A DNA stretch of 64,000 bases from Pseudaminobacter soli (ex Li et al. 2025) (lineage in GTDB: Bacteria; Pseudomonadota; Alphaproteobacteria; Rhizobiales; Rhizobiaceae), in the NCBI RefSeq assembly GCF_003012705.1, contig NZ_PXYL01000017.1:32095-96094 (forward strand). Direction: 5' to 3'. Position 1 is the stretch's first letter, and each line of letters starts with the position of its first letter. Below, in pieces: positions 8,254 to 18,036 of this stretch. The position numbers and the translations under genes are program-made. Below the pieces are notes generated by a model, which saw only the letters and a program-made list of their open reading frames with translations, was not told the origin of the DNA and searched no databases.

Positions 8254-9732
8254 ATGCGCAGTCCCCGGTTCCAACACACTTATGCCGCCGACCTCCCCGA
8301 ACGGCTTTACGCCCGTCCGTATCCATCCTCGGTTTCGAGACCGCGTCTGCTGGAACTGAATGAAACACTGGCGACGGAACTAGGCCTCGACATCGGCTGG
8401 TTGCGTAGTCCTGACGGTATCGAAATGCTGGCCGGAAACCGCTTCCCCGCTGATGTGCGCCCCATCGCCCAGGCCTATGCGGGTCACCAGTTCGGCAACT
8501 TCGTGCCGCAGCTTGGCGACGGTCGTGCCGTCCTCGTCGGAGAGTTGCTCGATACCAGCGGCCAATTGCGCGACGTTCAATTGAAGGGCTCCGGTCCGAC
8601 CCGGTTTTCCCGCAATGGCGATGGGCGCGCAGCGCTCGGACCGATGATGCGCGAGTACATCGTCAGCGAGGCGATGCACGCACTCGGGATCCCAACCACC
8701 CGAACGCTATCGCTGGTTGCCACTGGCGAGCACGTCTACCGCGAGACCAGGCTTCCCGGAGCGCTGATAGCGCGCGTTGCGGCCAGCCACATCCGCGTCG
8801 GCACGTTCCAGTACCTTGCCGTACGGGAAGACATCGACGGCCTGCGGGCGTTGGCGGACTACGCAATTGCGCGGCACTATCCGCATCTCGCCGAAGTCCC
8901 CCGTCGCTACCTTGGGTTCCTCAACGCCGTTGTAGCAGCGCAGGCGAAGCTGGTGGCACAATGGATGCTGGTCGGCTTTATCCATGGCGTCCTCAATACC
9001 GACAACGTCGCAATTTCTGGCGAGACGATCGATTATGGTCCATGTGCGTTCATGGACGCCTATCATCCGGCGACTGTGTTCAGTTCCATCGACCATCAAG
9101 GTCGCTACGCGTTTGCAAACCAGCCCCGTATCACCGTCTGGAACCTGGCGCGACTGGCCGAAGCGCTGCTGCCCATTCTGGGAAGCGAAGCAGGCGGAGA
9201 CGATGAAGGTTTTGTGCAGGCGAAAGCGGCGATCGGATTGTTCCAGGCACGCTACGAGGCTGCGTTTCATGAAGGCATCCGCCACAAGATCGGGCTGTTT
9301 ACCAAACAGCCGGGCGACCTTGATCTTGCCGCCGAACTGCTTGACCTGATGGCACGCAACGGGGCGGATTTCACCCTTACATTTCGCGATCTCGCTCATG
9401 AGGTCGACGGCTCCGGCCGAGTACGCAACCACTTCATCGACCCAACTGCTTTCGATAGCTGGGCTTCGCGCTGGCGTGAACGGCTGGCTCGCGAACCGGA
9501 GAATGCAGCCGACCGGACAGCTCGGATGCGCACGGTGAACCCGAAGTACATAGCACGCAATCACCGTGTCGAAGCTGCCATCGCCGCCACCACCGATGAA
9601 TGCGACTTTGGCCCTTTCCAGAGCTTGCTCGCTGTCCTGGCGCGTCCGTTCGACGAGCAGCCCGAGATGGAGGAATACGCGCAGCCACCAGCAGACGAAG
9701 AGCGCGTACTGCAGACATTCTGCGGTACGTAA
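8254..9732 (+). CDS. selO: Protein adenylyltransferase SelO (YdiU family)
   Basis: A pseudokinase-fold enzyme that transfers AMP from ATP to Ser, Thr or Tyr of target proteins, linked to oxidative stress in characterised members. The upstream frame reaches 8017, but homology-like sequence begins at MRSPRFQHTYAADLPERL, so I start at 8254 (492 residues, near the family norm). Visible motifs: AYAGHQFGNFVPQLGDGRA, QLKGSGPTRFSRNGDGRAAL, HGVLNTDN, and DYGPCAFMD with the catalytic/metal Asp. It ends in TFCGT, where a Cys takes the place of the selenocysteine of eukaryotic SelO. The frame is intact. Confidence 0.88.
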   Translation: MRSPRFQHTYAADLPERLYARPYPSSVSRPRLLELNETLATELGLDIGWLRSPDGIEMLAGNRFPADVRPIAQAYAGHQFGNFVPQLGDGRAVLVGELLDTSGQLRDVQLKGSGPTRFSRNGDGRAALGPMMREYIVSEAMHALGIPTTRTLSLVATGEHVYRETRLPGALIARVAASHIRVGTFQYLAVREDIDGLRALADYAIARHYPHLAEVPRRYLGFLNAVVAAQAKLVAQWMLVGFIHGVLNTDNVAISGETIDYGPCAFMDAYHPATVFSSIDHQGRYAFANQPRITVWNLARLAEALLPILGSEAGGDDEGFVQAKAAIGLFQARYEAAFHEGIRHKIGLFTKQPGDLDLAAELLDLMARNGADFTLTFRDLAHEVDGSGRVRNHFIDPTAFDSWASRWRERLAREPENAADRTARMRTVNPKYIARNHRVEAAIAATTDECDFGPFQSLLAVLARPFDEQPEMEEYAQPPADEERVLQTFCGT

Positions 9733-9910
9733 TTGCTACTACGGTACAGGTGCCGAATGAGATGGGTTGCTGTCTGATCGTTTAACCATGCATGGTTCGG
9801 CGAGAATGGGGTGGGGGAGCGGAATGGCAGCTTTTGCTGTCTGTGGGGGCGGAAGCAGTGTCTGGGATCGCCGCGCTTTTTTGCCGGCAGCTATCCCACA
9901 TCAGAGGCTC

Positions 9911-9962
9911 GAAACCGGACTGTCTGCTGCCGGCCCCCAAGCTGCCGTGCGGTAACGCGCCC
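9911..9962. repeat. Dispersed intergenic repeat, copy 1
   Basis: This 52-base block (GAAACCGGAC to ACGCGCCC) matches 39080-39131 at 42 of 52 positions in a hand alignment. A shorter third copy is at 45471-45501. All three are intergenic. The rest of 9733-10055 holds no gene. Confidence 0.6.
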
Positions 9963-10055
9963 CGTGCCGGCCGTTCAGGGGCCTTTCCCACTGCCTGAAA
10001 GCAGACTTCGCAGACAGCGAAGTTGGTGGTTGAGATTGCACCACTCCCCGGGACA

Positions 10056-10304
10056 TCATCTCCGGCGTTTCCTCGAAGCGTGGCGTGAGGTCCTTATGCG
10101 GATCGAGCTTCGAGCGCGACGGGTTGGTTCTGCCTGGGAGCGACCTTGTTGCCCGCGGTAGCGGCGACACCAGTATGCCGTCGTGGCGATCTCGATCGGA
10201 AAACGCAGCGCCGCCTCTCGCGTCGAGAGGCCCTCTTCAATAACCAAAATCACACGACCGCGAAGGTCCGCCTCAAGCTGCGCGACATCACACCCTCCTG
10301 GCAA
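10056..10304 (-). pseudogene. IS630-family transposase relic
   Basis: The minus strand reads DLRGRVILVIEEGLSTREAA followed by LRF...WCRRYRGQQGRS, the N-terminal helix-turn-helix of IS630-type transposases. The sequence then shifts frame and continues as SKLDPHKDLTPRFEETPEMM in the frame ending near 9901. No catalytic core remains. It is a frameshifted 5' fragment. Confidence 0.65.
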
Positions 10305-10486
10305 ATAGACAGAACAGTGAAACAGACGGCACCTTTCAGGAGAAACTCGACGACTCCGGTTTCAATGAAAATGCCTTTTGCATCACGACCCGCAGCACGG
10401 CAGCCGGCATCCGGCCGGATTGTAGCCCGCTTCATTTTCACGTACCCTCGGCAGCCTCCGAGGAGGTAGCGAGGAGAAGATCCCGT
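10305..10486. other. Upstream region of the RibD-like gene
   Basis: No coding sequence. A ribosome-binding site lies at about 10468-10477 (gaggagaag) immediately before the start at 10487. Confidence 0.4.
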
Positions 10487-11017
10487 ATGGCGAGGCTCGT
10501 CTTTTTATTGAATCAGTCGCTGGACGGCTATGTCGACCACACGGCATTTGCGCCCGATCCTGTGCTTTTTCGTCATTTCATCGACGACGTGCGCGGCCTA
10601 GCCGGCAGTGTATACGGTCGCCGCATGTACGAGGTGATGCGGTATTGGGACGACGATCATTCCGAGTGGGACGAGGCACAACGTGACTATGCGGCGGCGT
10701 GGCGGAGCCAACCGAAGTGGGTCGTGTCGCGCTCGTTGAAGTCGGTTGGCCCGAACGCCACTCTCGTCAAGGATGATGTAGAGGCGGCGATACGCGGGCT
10801 GAAAGCGCAGCTCGATGGGGAGATTGAAGTTTCCGGACCAGAGTTAGCGGGAGGTCTGACCGACCTGGGCCTTGTCGACGAGTATCGATTGTACCTCCAT
10901 CCCGTTGTGCTCGGCGGCGGAAAGCCGTTCTTCGCCGGACCGCGGCCCCCACTGCGCCTCGTGGCGAGCGATCGTATCGGCGAGGACGTGATCAGGTTGA
11001 CATACGTTCCAGCATAG
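10487..11017 (+). CDS. Dihydrofolate reductase-family (RibD C-terminal-like) protein
   Basis: A 176-residue NADPH-binding reductase of the RibD_C/DHFR-like superfamily, often annotated YyaP/YwjB-like. It opens with ARLVFLLNQSLDGYVDH (substrate strand), has YGRRMYEVMRYW (the G-R-x-x-Y nucleotide-loop region), EVSGPELAGGLTDLGLVDE, and ends with LHPVVLGGGKPFFAG, a hallmark of the family. No deaminase domain is present, so it is unlikely to be the riboflavin enzyme itself. It is a single gene with no operon partner. Confidence 0.82.
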   Translation: MARLVFLLNQSLDGYVDHTAFAPDPVLFRHFIDDVRGLAGSVYGRRMYEVMRYWDDDHSEWDEAQRDYAAAWRSQPKWVVSRSLKSVGPNATLVKDDVEAAIRGLKAQLDGEIEVSGPELAGGLTDLGLVDEYRLYLHPVVLGGGKPFFAGPRPPLRLVASDRIGEDVIRLTYVPA

Positions 11018-11082
11018 TCACGGCAATTAGCTCGACGGACCGCTGAAGGGGCGGCTTTTGGGATCGGCGACGGCAGTCTTTA

Positions 11083-12090
11083 ATGTCCGCCATGGTGAAG
11101 GGTTTCGGGTGCCGTGAGGCGTACGAAAGCCTCTCATGCAGGAACCCGCGGGCCACGGGCGATGGCTATGGGGATTTCGGATTTCGGCTGGTGGCGTTGA
11201 TGGCGTGTTCGGCGTCGGGAACCGCCGGGATCGATGCCGACGGACCGCGTCGTGGTCCGACAGTACGGCATCGTCGGCCCGGCGCGCAGTCAGACGCGGC
11301 CCTGTCGGTATCGATGACCACCATGGACGCGGAAGCGATCTGCGAAGCGGTGACACGCCCGACCATGCGTTTCGTGGCAGTGAAGTCAGCCGAGCAACAG
11401 GCGGCCCTGTCGCTTCACCGCACGCGCAACCTTCTGGTCAAGCAGCGTACGCAACTGGTGAACATGATCCGTGGCCTGTTGGCGGAGTTCGGCATCGACA
11501 TTCCGGAAGGTTTGGAGCGGGCGCTTGGGCTGGCGCGCCAGATCGCCGCGAAGGACGCTGAACCAGACGTGCCAGCGATGGCAATGCAGATTCTCGGCCT
11601 GCTGTGCGGTCAAGTACTCGACACCCACATCCGTCTCCAGGCGATCGATCGTTCGATCGGTGCTCTGCAACGAACCGACGAGGTGGCGCGGCGTCTATCG
11701 ATGATACCTGGCATCGGCCCGGTCGGTGCAACAGCGTTGGCGGCATCGGTTGCCAATCCGGGGCAGTTCCGCTCAGGGCGAGAATTCGCCACCTGGCTGG
11801 GGCTGACACCCTCACAAAACTCGAGCGGCGGTAAGGACCGGCTCGGCCGCATCACCAAGATGGGCGACCTCTATCTGAGAAAGCTCCTTGTGATTGGCGC
11901 AACCTCTTTGATCCGCCGTGCCAGGCATAAGCCCGAGACGGCGGATCCGCGCCTGCTCGCGCTGCTCGCCCGGAAGCCAGCGCGCCTGGCGAGTGTGGCC
12001 ATGGCGAATAAGATGGCCCGTGTGGTCTGGGCGATCATGGCGCGCGGGGAGACTTATCAAGCTCGCCATGCCTCGACCATGGCGCTGTAA
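11083..12090 (+). pseudogene. IS110-family transposase, N-terminus lost
   Basis: From about 11313 the frame reads DAEAICEAVTRPTMRFVAVK and continues through TRNLLVKQRTQLVNMIRGLL and the Transposase_20 domain (RLSMIPGIGPVGATALAASV, FATWLGLTPSQNSSGGKDRL, GRITKMGDLYLRKLLVIGAT). The first 75 or so residues have unnatural composition and lack the DEDD (RuvC-like) start expected of IS110 transposases. Three of the four catalytic acids would lie in the missing part, so I regard it as inactive. Confidence 0.75.
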
Positions 12091-12613
12091 GGTGGCGAAG
12101 GAAATGAGCCGTTGAAGAGCAGCACAAACAGTTCGAGCCGTCCATTCGGTTCCATGAGGTTGTAAGGGCGACGCGATGTGATGGCGACACCGGTCAGCCG
12201 GGAACAAGGACAACCCGTCCGATGTCTGAGGCGTCATAGCCTGCAAAGCAGATTGGGACCTTGTTCGCCGACCCCATCAGGGCCAGCAGCTTCGAACAGC
12301 TGCATCAACAGGCCGGACAGAAGACTGCACCCGACCGACGCGCCATAACGCCGAATTACCTCTTGCAATACGGGAGCCATCCACAGAAGACATCGTTCAC
12401 GATCATGCTGTAGGTCATGCGTCGCGCGTCCCAAAGCGGACGAGTATTTTATGACCAGTCCTGGCGCAGCGCGGTGCGCCAATGGGCCACAGAGTGGTCT
12501 GTGTCGCGCGATGCGCGGGCTCATTTTGCCCGAACGCAAGTTCTGCTACTATCTTACGTCCGTGCGTAGGAGTTGCGGTCAAGCTAATCCTCTATCGCAC
12601 CAAGAGATTCTGC
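12091..12613. other. Gap after the IS110 remnant
   Basis: This 520-base stretch probably contains the right end of the IS110 remnant and the promoter of the next gene. I could not delimit either, and no frame on either strand looks like protein. Confidence 0.35.
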
Positions 12614-14248
12614 ATGGTGGATAAGGTATGCGATCACTCGCCTGACACGATAAGAGAGGAGTTGCTACGCGTCCTGGCCTCGCCGGATTTCGATTCAACG
12701 GAGCGAATCCGCAAATTCCTGACTTACGTTGTCGAGGAAACGCTCTGCGGTCATCCCGAGCGGATAAAGGCCTATACCATTGCGACCTCCGTGTTCGGGC
12801 GCGACGAAAATTTCGATCCGCAGGTCGATTCGATCGTGCGCATCGTGGCCGGGCGCATGCGGCGTTCGCTGGAGCGCTATTATCTGACCGAAGGGCGTGG
12901 CGATCCCCTTCGTATCCGGATCCCAAAAGGTTCGTATGTGCCTGTTTTTGAGGACCCGGCCAGTCTGAGGGCGGATCCTCGTGAAGCCCCATCCCATAGG
13001 TCGGAGAACGGGGGAACCTCGATCCTGGTCGAGGCCTTCACGCAAGAGGACGGCCACTCGACCTATCCCGATTTCGCCCTCGGACTTACAAGGTCGCTCA
13101 TCGTGGGTCTCGCGCGCTTCGCAAGCTTTCGCGTGTTCGGCCCTGAGGCGTCACGCGGGCAAACAGGGGATGCAAGACCTGCAAAGGGAAATAGCGAGCC
13201 GACACGGTTTGATTACATCCTGAGGGGGGGAACAGCTATCGATAGTGAGCACTGCCGCGCCTATGCCCTCTTGATCGACGCGCGCAGTGAGCTTGCGATC
13301 TGGGGCGATAGTTTCGAATGCCCGCCGCACCCTTCGAAGATCTACGCGCTTCGCAGCGATGTCGCAAACGACGTGGTGCGGATCTTGGCGCAGCCTTACG
13401 GGGTCATCTTCAGCTACCGCGCCCGAGACGTCGAAGGCGCACCGCCGCACCGCCTAAGCAGTTACGACCGGTTGCTGCTCTTCTACCAGTATTGGCGAAC
13501 CTTCGATCAGGAGTTAAGGGAGAAGGCGCGCGAATGCCTCGAATGGACCATTCAGTCCGAGCCTAACGCTGCCGACGCATTTGCCTTCCTATCGCTTGTC
13601 TGCTCTGACAGCTCGAATCCAGCAAAGGGAAGATGTGCTTCTTTTCTGGATCTGCGAGAGCGGGCTCTCGACCTCGCCGAGCGCGCCATCGAGCTGGCTC
13701 CCAGTTCTAGCTGGGGGCATTGCGCACGCTCGTTGGCCTACTGGCGCGTCGGCGACTTACGATCGAGCCTGGACGCGCTGGAAACCGCCCGGATGCTCAA
13801 TCCCAACGATTCCACCATCATCGCGGAACTTGGTCAGCGCCACGCCATGATGGCAAACTGGGAAAGGGCGGTGCCGCTCATCGTGCGATCTTTCGCGACA
13901 AGCCCAGCCCAACCCGGAAGGTACAGGGTCGGACTTTTTCTTTACCACTATGCCCACGGGCGATACCGAGATGCCTTCATGGAGGCCCGCAAGATTGGCG
14001 ACTCCGATTTGCTTTCGACACGCGCAGCTATTGCCATGGCCGCGGCGCAACTAGGTCTACGAGAGGAGACGTCCGAGGCGATACGACAAATCCACAATCT
14101 CGATCCTGGCTTTGGCGACCACATCAAATCTGATCTGGAAGGCCAGCATCTTCATCCAGACCTGATACGCATGATCGTCGACGGATTGAAAATGGCGGCG
14201 CTGCCGGGCCGCGACACGAATTCTTCACAGCTTGGACTGGGACGCTAA
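12614..14248 (+). CDS. Winged-helix and TPR protein (adenylate cyclase-like regulator)
   Basis: The 544-residue product starts at 12614 (MVDKVCDHSPDTIREELLRV). Residues 10-125 form the N-terminal domain found in rhizobial proteins annotated adenylate cyclase-like or TPR regulators (FDSTERIRKFLTYVVEE, VDSIVRIVAGRMRRSLERYY, RIRIPKGSYVPVF), probably a DNA-binding winged helix. A TolB-like receiver region (ILRGGTAIDSEHCRAYALLI) follows, then tetratricopeptide helices from about residue 350 (ERALDLAERAIELAPSSSWG, ALETARMLNPNDSTIIAELG). No cyclase catalytic residues are seen. It converges on, and overlaps by 24 bases, the permease on the other strand. Its position beside the arginine deiminase locus makes it a candidate regulator; that is inference. 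Confidence 0.7.
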   Translation: MVDKVCDHSPDTIREELLRVLASPDFDSTERIRKFLTYVVEETLCGHPERIKAYTIATSVFGRDENFDPQVDSIVRIVAGRMRRSLERYYLTEGRGDPLRIRIPKGSYVPVFEDPASLRADPREAPSHRSENGGTSILVEAFTQEDGHSTYPDFALGLTRSLIVGLARFASFRVFGPEASRGQTGDARPAKGNSEPTRFDYILRGGTAIDSEHCRAYALLIDARSELAIWGDSFECPPHPSKIYALRSDVANDVVRILAQPYGVIFSYRARDVEGAPPHRLSSYDRLLLFYQYWRTFDQELREKARECLEWTIQSEPNAADAFAFLSLVCSDSSNPAKGRCASFLDLRERALDLAERAIELAPSSSWGHCARSLAYWRVGDLRSSLDALETARMLNPNDSTIIAELGQRHAMMANWERAVPLIVRSFATSPAQPGRYRVGLFLYHYAHGRYRDAFMEARKIGDSDLLSTRAAIAMAAAQLGLREETSEAIRQIHNLDPGFGDHIKSDLEGQHLHPDLIRMIVDGLKMAALPGRDTNSSQLGLGR

Positions 14249-15607
14249 CTCACCGACGGAAGCATTTGCGTTACGCCACTTGATCCAAACGTGAATCGGA
14301 ATGCCGGCCAGAATGAGCAGAAAACCGAGGTAGATGGTCTCTGCTCCTGAGCCGTAGAGCGCCCACAATGAATAAACGAAGCCGAGACAGCCGAGTATCG
14401 CGATCTTGACTACCGCCGGCCCACCGGACGTGCGGCCAGTCCGCACAAGGATCATCAATTCAGCGAGCGAGCACAGTGCGTAAGGCAACAAGCTCGACAT
14501 GACAGCCAACAGGATGATGGTGTTGAACGCGCTCACGAGGCCCTTTGCAAAGTTCATCGTCACCAAGATGGAGGCGAGCAGGTTGGAGAGCACCAATGCG
14601 TTCGCTGGCGTGCCATAGCGCGACAAATGGCCGAAACGAACGGGGAATATGCGATCAAGTGCGGCCCCATAGGGAACTTGGCCACACAGCAGGGTAAAGC
14701 CGTTCAAAGTACCAAAGGTCGAGATCACCGCACCGATCGCTACGAGCACTCCGCCCTCTGCTCCCCACATCCGGCGCGCAACGTCGGCCAACGGCGCAGT
14801 CGAATGGGCGAGCGTATGCGGCGGCACGACCCCGATAGCGACGGTCGTCACGGCGATGTAAACAATCGCCGTAATCGATACGCCCAAGATGGTTGCTCGA
14901 GGGATCGTTCTCTTTGGATCGACTACGTCACCTGCAGGAACGGTGGCGGATTCCAGTCCAAGATATGCCCAAAGCGTCAGCGCGGCCGCACCTGATATCG
15001 CGGCCAGATCGGATTTGCCGCTCGTATTTAGAGCCGTGAAATTCGCGGAATCGATCCAAAGGAAACCCAAGGTTCCAATAAGCGTGAGCGGAACCAGCTT
15101 GAGTACAGTGGTGACTACCTGCACGAAGCCTGCTTCCTGGACGCCGCCCACATTGATCAAGGTCAGCGTCCATATGGCTATCAGGGCGACGGCGAGGCCA
15201 TAAGCGTGCGAGCCTGCCACCGCGGGTACCAGGAAGCCTACATATCCGGCGAGGGCGACGGCCACCGCCGCATTGCCCGTCCACAGCGCAATCCAGTAGC
15301 CCCACGCGATGATGAACCCTGCGAAATCTCCGTAGCCTTCTCGGGTATAGGCATAGGGGCCACCAGTTTTCGTAACGACCTGCGAGAGCCGGCCGAAGAT
15401 CACCGCCAAGACCACTGCACCAAAGGAGGTCACGGCCCAGCCGCCGAGCGCAATTGGCCCGTACGCTGCCAGCGATGCCGGCAGGAGGAATATTCCCGAG
15501 CCGATCATATTGCCGACCACCAGGGCCGTGCATGCACCAAGTCCCAGAGCACCCGGTGCGCTGGGAGCTTCGTTCGGAACGACGGTCGTCCCATGCTGCT
15601 CGGTCAT
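14225..15607 (-). CDS. APC-family amino-acid antiporter, AdiC-like
   Basis: A 460-residue inner-membrane protein with about 12 membrane helices. The first helix carries the APC signature ALVVGNMIGSGIFLLPASLA, with G-S-G unwinding as in the arginine/agmatine antiporter AdiC. The sixth-helix region ALTLWAYLGLESATVPAGDV holds the Trp and Glu typical of basic amino-acid antiporters. No partner gene is adjacent on its strand; it lies back to back with the arc locus. Likely substrates are arginine, ornithine, agmatine or putrescine. The exact exchange pair cannot be read from sequence. Confidence 0.8.
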   Translation of the reverse strand: MTEQHGTTVVPNEAPSAPGALGLGACTALVVGNMIGSGIFLLPASLAAYGPIALGGWAVTSFGAVVLAVIFGRLSQVVTKTGGPYAYTREGYGDFAGFIIAWGYWIALWTGNAAVAVALAGYVGFLVPAVAGSHAYGLAVALIAIWTLTLINVGGVQEAGFVQVVTTVLKLVPLTLIGTLGFLWIDSANFTALNTSGKSDLAAISGAAALTLWAYLGLESATVPAGDVVDPKRTIPRATILGVSITAIVYIAVTTVAIGVVPPHTLAHSTAPLADVARRMWGAEGGVLVAIGAVISTFGTLNGFTLLCGQVPYGAALDRIFPVRFGHLSRYGTPANALVLSNLLASILVTMNFAKGLVSAFNTIILLAVMSSLLPYALCSLAELMILVRTGRTSGGPAVVKIAILGCLGFVYSLWALYGSGAETIYLGFLLILAGIPIHVWIKWRNANASVGELASQSKL

Positions 15608-15827
15608 GTCTCCGCCTGTCTTCCAAGCTGTGCGATGCGGGACCAGCGGTAAGTCTGCTTACAGTCAGTATGCCTTCTTAGAAAATAGGGGCAGCTAACG
15701 AACCTCTGCACGCAAAGCCCAGAGTTGCCAGCGTATAGGGCCAAGTTTACCGCAAGCCACACCACGGCCCCCCAAAAAAGCGCGGACTCCCCCACGCCGA
15801 GGGAAGCGAGGCAAAAGGCCTATTGGA

Positions 15828-16274
15828 TCATTGGCCCCAGTTCAGGAAAAAGCCGACATCTCCCGGAATGCCGCCAGGGAAATTGATGATCATTGCTTTG
15901 AGTTTGTATCCTTGAGGCTTTCCGAAGGTCTGATAGCGCTCGTAGAATTCCTTGGCCTTGCCCTGCAGCGTTTGGGGCCAGTCCGGATCGTTACTATTTA
16001 TCGCGCGGCCGTTATCCGTGCACATCTCGGAGGGAAAGCTGTAAACCATCGCCTCTAGCCTGCCGTCCCTCACGGCGTTCATCACCAGTCGCCGAACGGT
16101 GGCGATTTCGTTCTCGGTGACGTGGTGCCTTAGGAAGTTCGCGGTGAAATCCGCGAGCTCCTTCTTCTTGGCTTCTTGCTGCTTCTGGTACAGGTTGGAC
16201 TTCTCCAGTTCCTGTTCGAGAAGCATTTTGCGAAGCTGCGAGGCGCTGGGCGGGGTTTCTGCAGGATTGGCCAT
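15828..16274 (-). CDS. Conserved hypothetical protein, 148 aa
   Basis: A soluble protein starting at 16274 (MANPAETPPSASQLRKMLL). Residues 12-50 form a charged helix, likely coiled coil (EQELEKSNLYQKQQEAKKKE). The second half contains MVYSFPSEMCTDNGRAINS and KLKAMIINFPGGIPGDVGFF, conserved-looking blocks of unknown meaning. No signal peptide or membrane segment. It lies between two antiporter genes and shares a 257-base divergent promoter region with arcD. I do not recognise a characterised family. Confidence 0.65.
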   Translation of the reverse strand: MANPAETPPSASQLRKMLLEQELEKSNLYQKQQEAKKKELADFTANFLRHHVTENEIATVRRLVMNAVRDGRLEAMVYSFPSEMCTDNGRAINSNDPDWPQTLQGKAKEFYERYQTFGKPQGYKLKAMIINFPGGIPGDVGFFLNWGQ

Positions 16275-16359
16275 GTCACCACCTGAAGGGCAACGCTGAT
16301 CATACAGATTTGGAGATACGAGGCTTCAGACTCGTTTCAACCGGAGCGTAGTAACAATA

Positions 16360-16382
16360 ACGTAAATTCTAGTAAATTACGT
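16360..16382. promoter_or_regulatory. Candidate operator upstream of the arc genes
   Basis: An AT-rich interrupted palindrome with arms ACGTAAATT and AAATTACGT (8 of 9 pairs) around a 5-base centre lies between the divergent 148-aa gene and arcD. It is a plausible regulator site. No FNR/FixK-type TTGA-N6-TCAA box was found nearby. Confidence 0.4.
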
Positions 16383-16531
16383 GATCTGCCTCGAATCGAG
16401 CCGGGACAAGCTTAATCCCCCACCTAGTTCACCGCCTATCCTACTTGGCCAATCCCCGGAAGAACGAACTTGCATGGCGGGTTCCGGGACGTCAGTCATT
16501 TAGTTAGCCGGAGATGGAGTGGAGGTCGGAA

Positions 16532-18016
16532 ATGTCGACCACAGCTTTCACGGGCGAACAACAAAAAACGGCTTCTGAGACACCTACCAAGCTAACCTTA
16601 CTGCCGCTCATTGCGTTGGTCGTCGGCTCGATGATTGGCGGTGGAGCGTTCAATCTCCCCTCCGATATGTCGCGCCAGGCTTCTCCCGCTGCAATTCTGA
16701 TCGGCTGGCTGATCACTGGCGTCGGCATGCTGATGCTGGCTTTTGTCTATCAGGGGCTTGCAGTCCGCAAACCCGACCTGAATGCAGGTCCCTACGCCTA
16801 TGCCAAGGCTGGCTTCGGACCCTTCGTCGGCTTCAACAGCGCCTGGGGCTACTGGCTGAGCGCATTTCTAGGAAACGTTGCCTACGCGGTAGCGATCTTC
16901 TCAGCGCTATCGCACTTCTTTCCCGTCTTCGGCGGCGGCAACAATCTCGCCTCGATACTCGGGGCCTCAATCTGCCTTTGGCTAATTCACGTCCTCGTGC
17001 TGGGCGGCATAAGACAGGCTGCTTTCGTCAACATCGTTACGACCATCGCGAAACTTGTCCCACTGATGGCATTCATCTTGGCGGCGATCATCGGGTTCAA
17101 TTGGGACAAGTTTGCATTCAATTTCTGGGGCAGCGGGGACGTCCAGGGGGTGGGTAACCTGGGTTCGATCCTCACCCAGGTCAAAAGCACCATGCTGGTA
17201 ACGCTTTGGGTCTTCATCGGTATCGAAGGCGCAAGCGTCTATTCCGCGCGGGCGGCTCACAGATCCGACGTCGGTCGCGCAACGATCATCGGATTTTTCG
17301 GCGCGCTGGCGATCTATGTGCTGATCTCGATTCTGGCCACTGGCGTCCTGACACAGCCTGAGCTCGCGGCCCAGAAAGTGCCTTCGATGGCGGGAGTGAT
17401 GGAAGCTCTCGTGGGCCGTTGGGGAGCTTCCTTGGTGAATCTCGGGCTAATCGTTTCGGTCAGCGGTGCCTTCCTGTCATGGACCCTGTTGTGCGCCGAA
17501 ATCCCCTATACCTGCGGGCGTGACGGCACATTTCCCAAATGGTTCGGCGGCGAGAACCAGAATGGCTCGCCGGCGCATTCGCTTTGGGCGACCAACCTTC
17601 TGATCCAGGCTTTCCTGTTGCTCAGCCTGTTTTCCAAGAGCGCTTATCAGTTCTTCTATCTCATAGCATCCGTTGCGATCCTGCCTCCTTATGTTCTGTC
17701 AGGTGCCTACGCACTGAAACTTGCCATGAGCGGTGAAGGCTATGCCGATGGCGACCGCGCACGGAACCGAGACGCCCTGATTGGTCTATTGGCGACGCTT
17801 TATGGGCTCTGGCTCGTCTATGCCGCTGGCCTCGGATTCCTCCTGATGTGCGCGGTCCTCTTCGCGCCGGGGATTCTGGTCTACGCCAAGGCCAGGGCCG
17901 AGCACGGCGAGCGCGTTTTCGTCGGATACGAATATGTCATCGCCGCCGGGATCGTCGTGCTGGCAATTGCCGCCGCTTGGCTCATGTGGACCGGGAAGCT
18001 CACCCCATTTCACTAG
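16532..18016 (+). CDS. arcD: Arginine:ornithine antiporter, ArcD-like (APC family)
   Basis: A 494-residue inner-membrane protein with about 12-13 helices. The ATG at 16532 follows GGAGGTCGGAA. Helix 1 carries [20 protein letters not shown], the APC signature in the form typical of ArcD/LysI-type antiporters, and helix 6 carries [20 protein letters not shown]. It imports arginine in exchange for ornithine in the arginine deiminase pathway. The stop is 20 bases before arcA, indicating one operon arcD-arcA-arcB-arcC. The symbol rests on context plus the signature. Confidence 0.85.
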   Translation: MSTTAFTGEQQKTASETPTKLTLLPLIALVVGSMIGGGAFNLPSDMSRQASPAAILIGWLITGVGMLMLAFVYQGLAVRKPDLNAGPYAYAKAGFGPFVGFNSAWGYWLSAFLGNVAYAVAIFSALSHFFPVFGGGNNLASILGASICLWLIHVLVLGGIRQAAFVNIVTTIAKLVPLMAFILAAIIGFNWDKFAFNFWGSGDVQGVGNLGSILTQVKSTMLVTLWVFIGIEGASVYSARAAHRSDVGRATIIGFFGALAIYVLISILATGVLTQPELAAQKVPSMAGVMEALVGRWGASLVNLGLIVSVSGAFLSWTLLCAEIPYTCGRDGTFPKWFGGENQNGSPAHSLWATNLLIQAFLLLSLFSKSAYQFFYLIASVAILPPYVLSGAYALKLAMSGEGYADGDRARNRDALIGLLATLYGLWLVYAAGLGFLLMCAVLFAPGILVYAKARAEHGERVFVGYEYVIAAGIVVLAIAAAWLMWTGKLTPFH

Positions 18017-18036
18017 GGAGGAAGGCTGAAAGCCCG

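Noticed and set aside
16383..16531. FNR/FixK box before arcD
   Set aside because: No TTGA-N6-TCAA match was found by eye.
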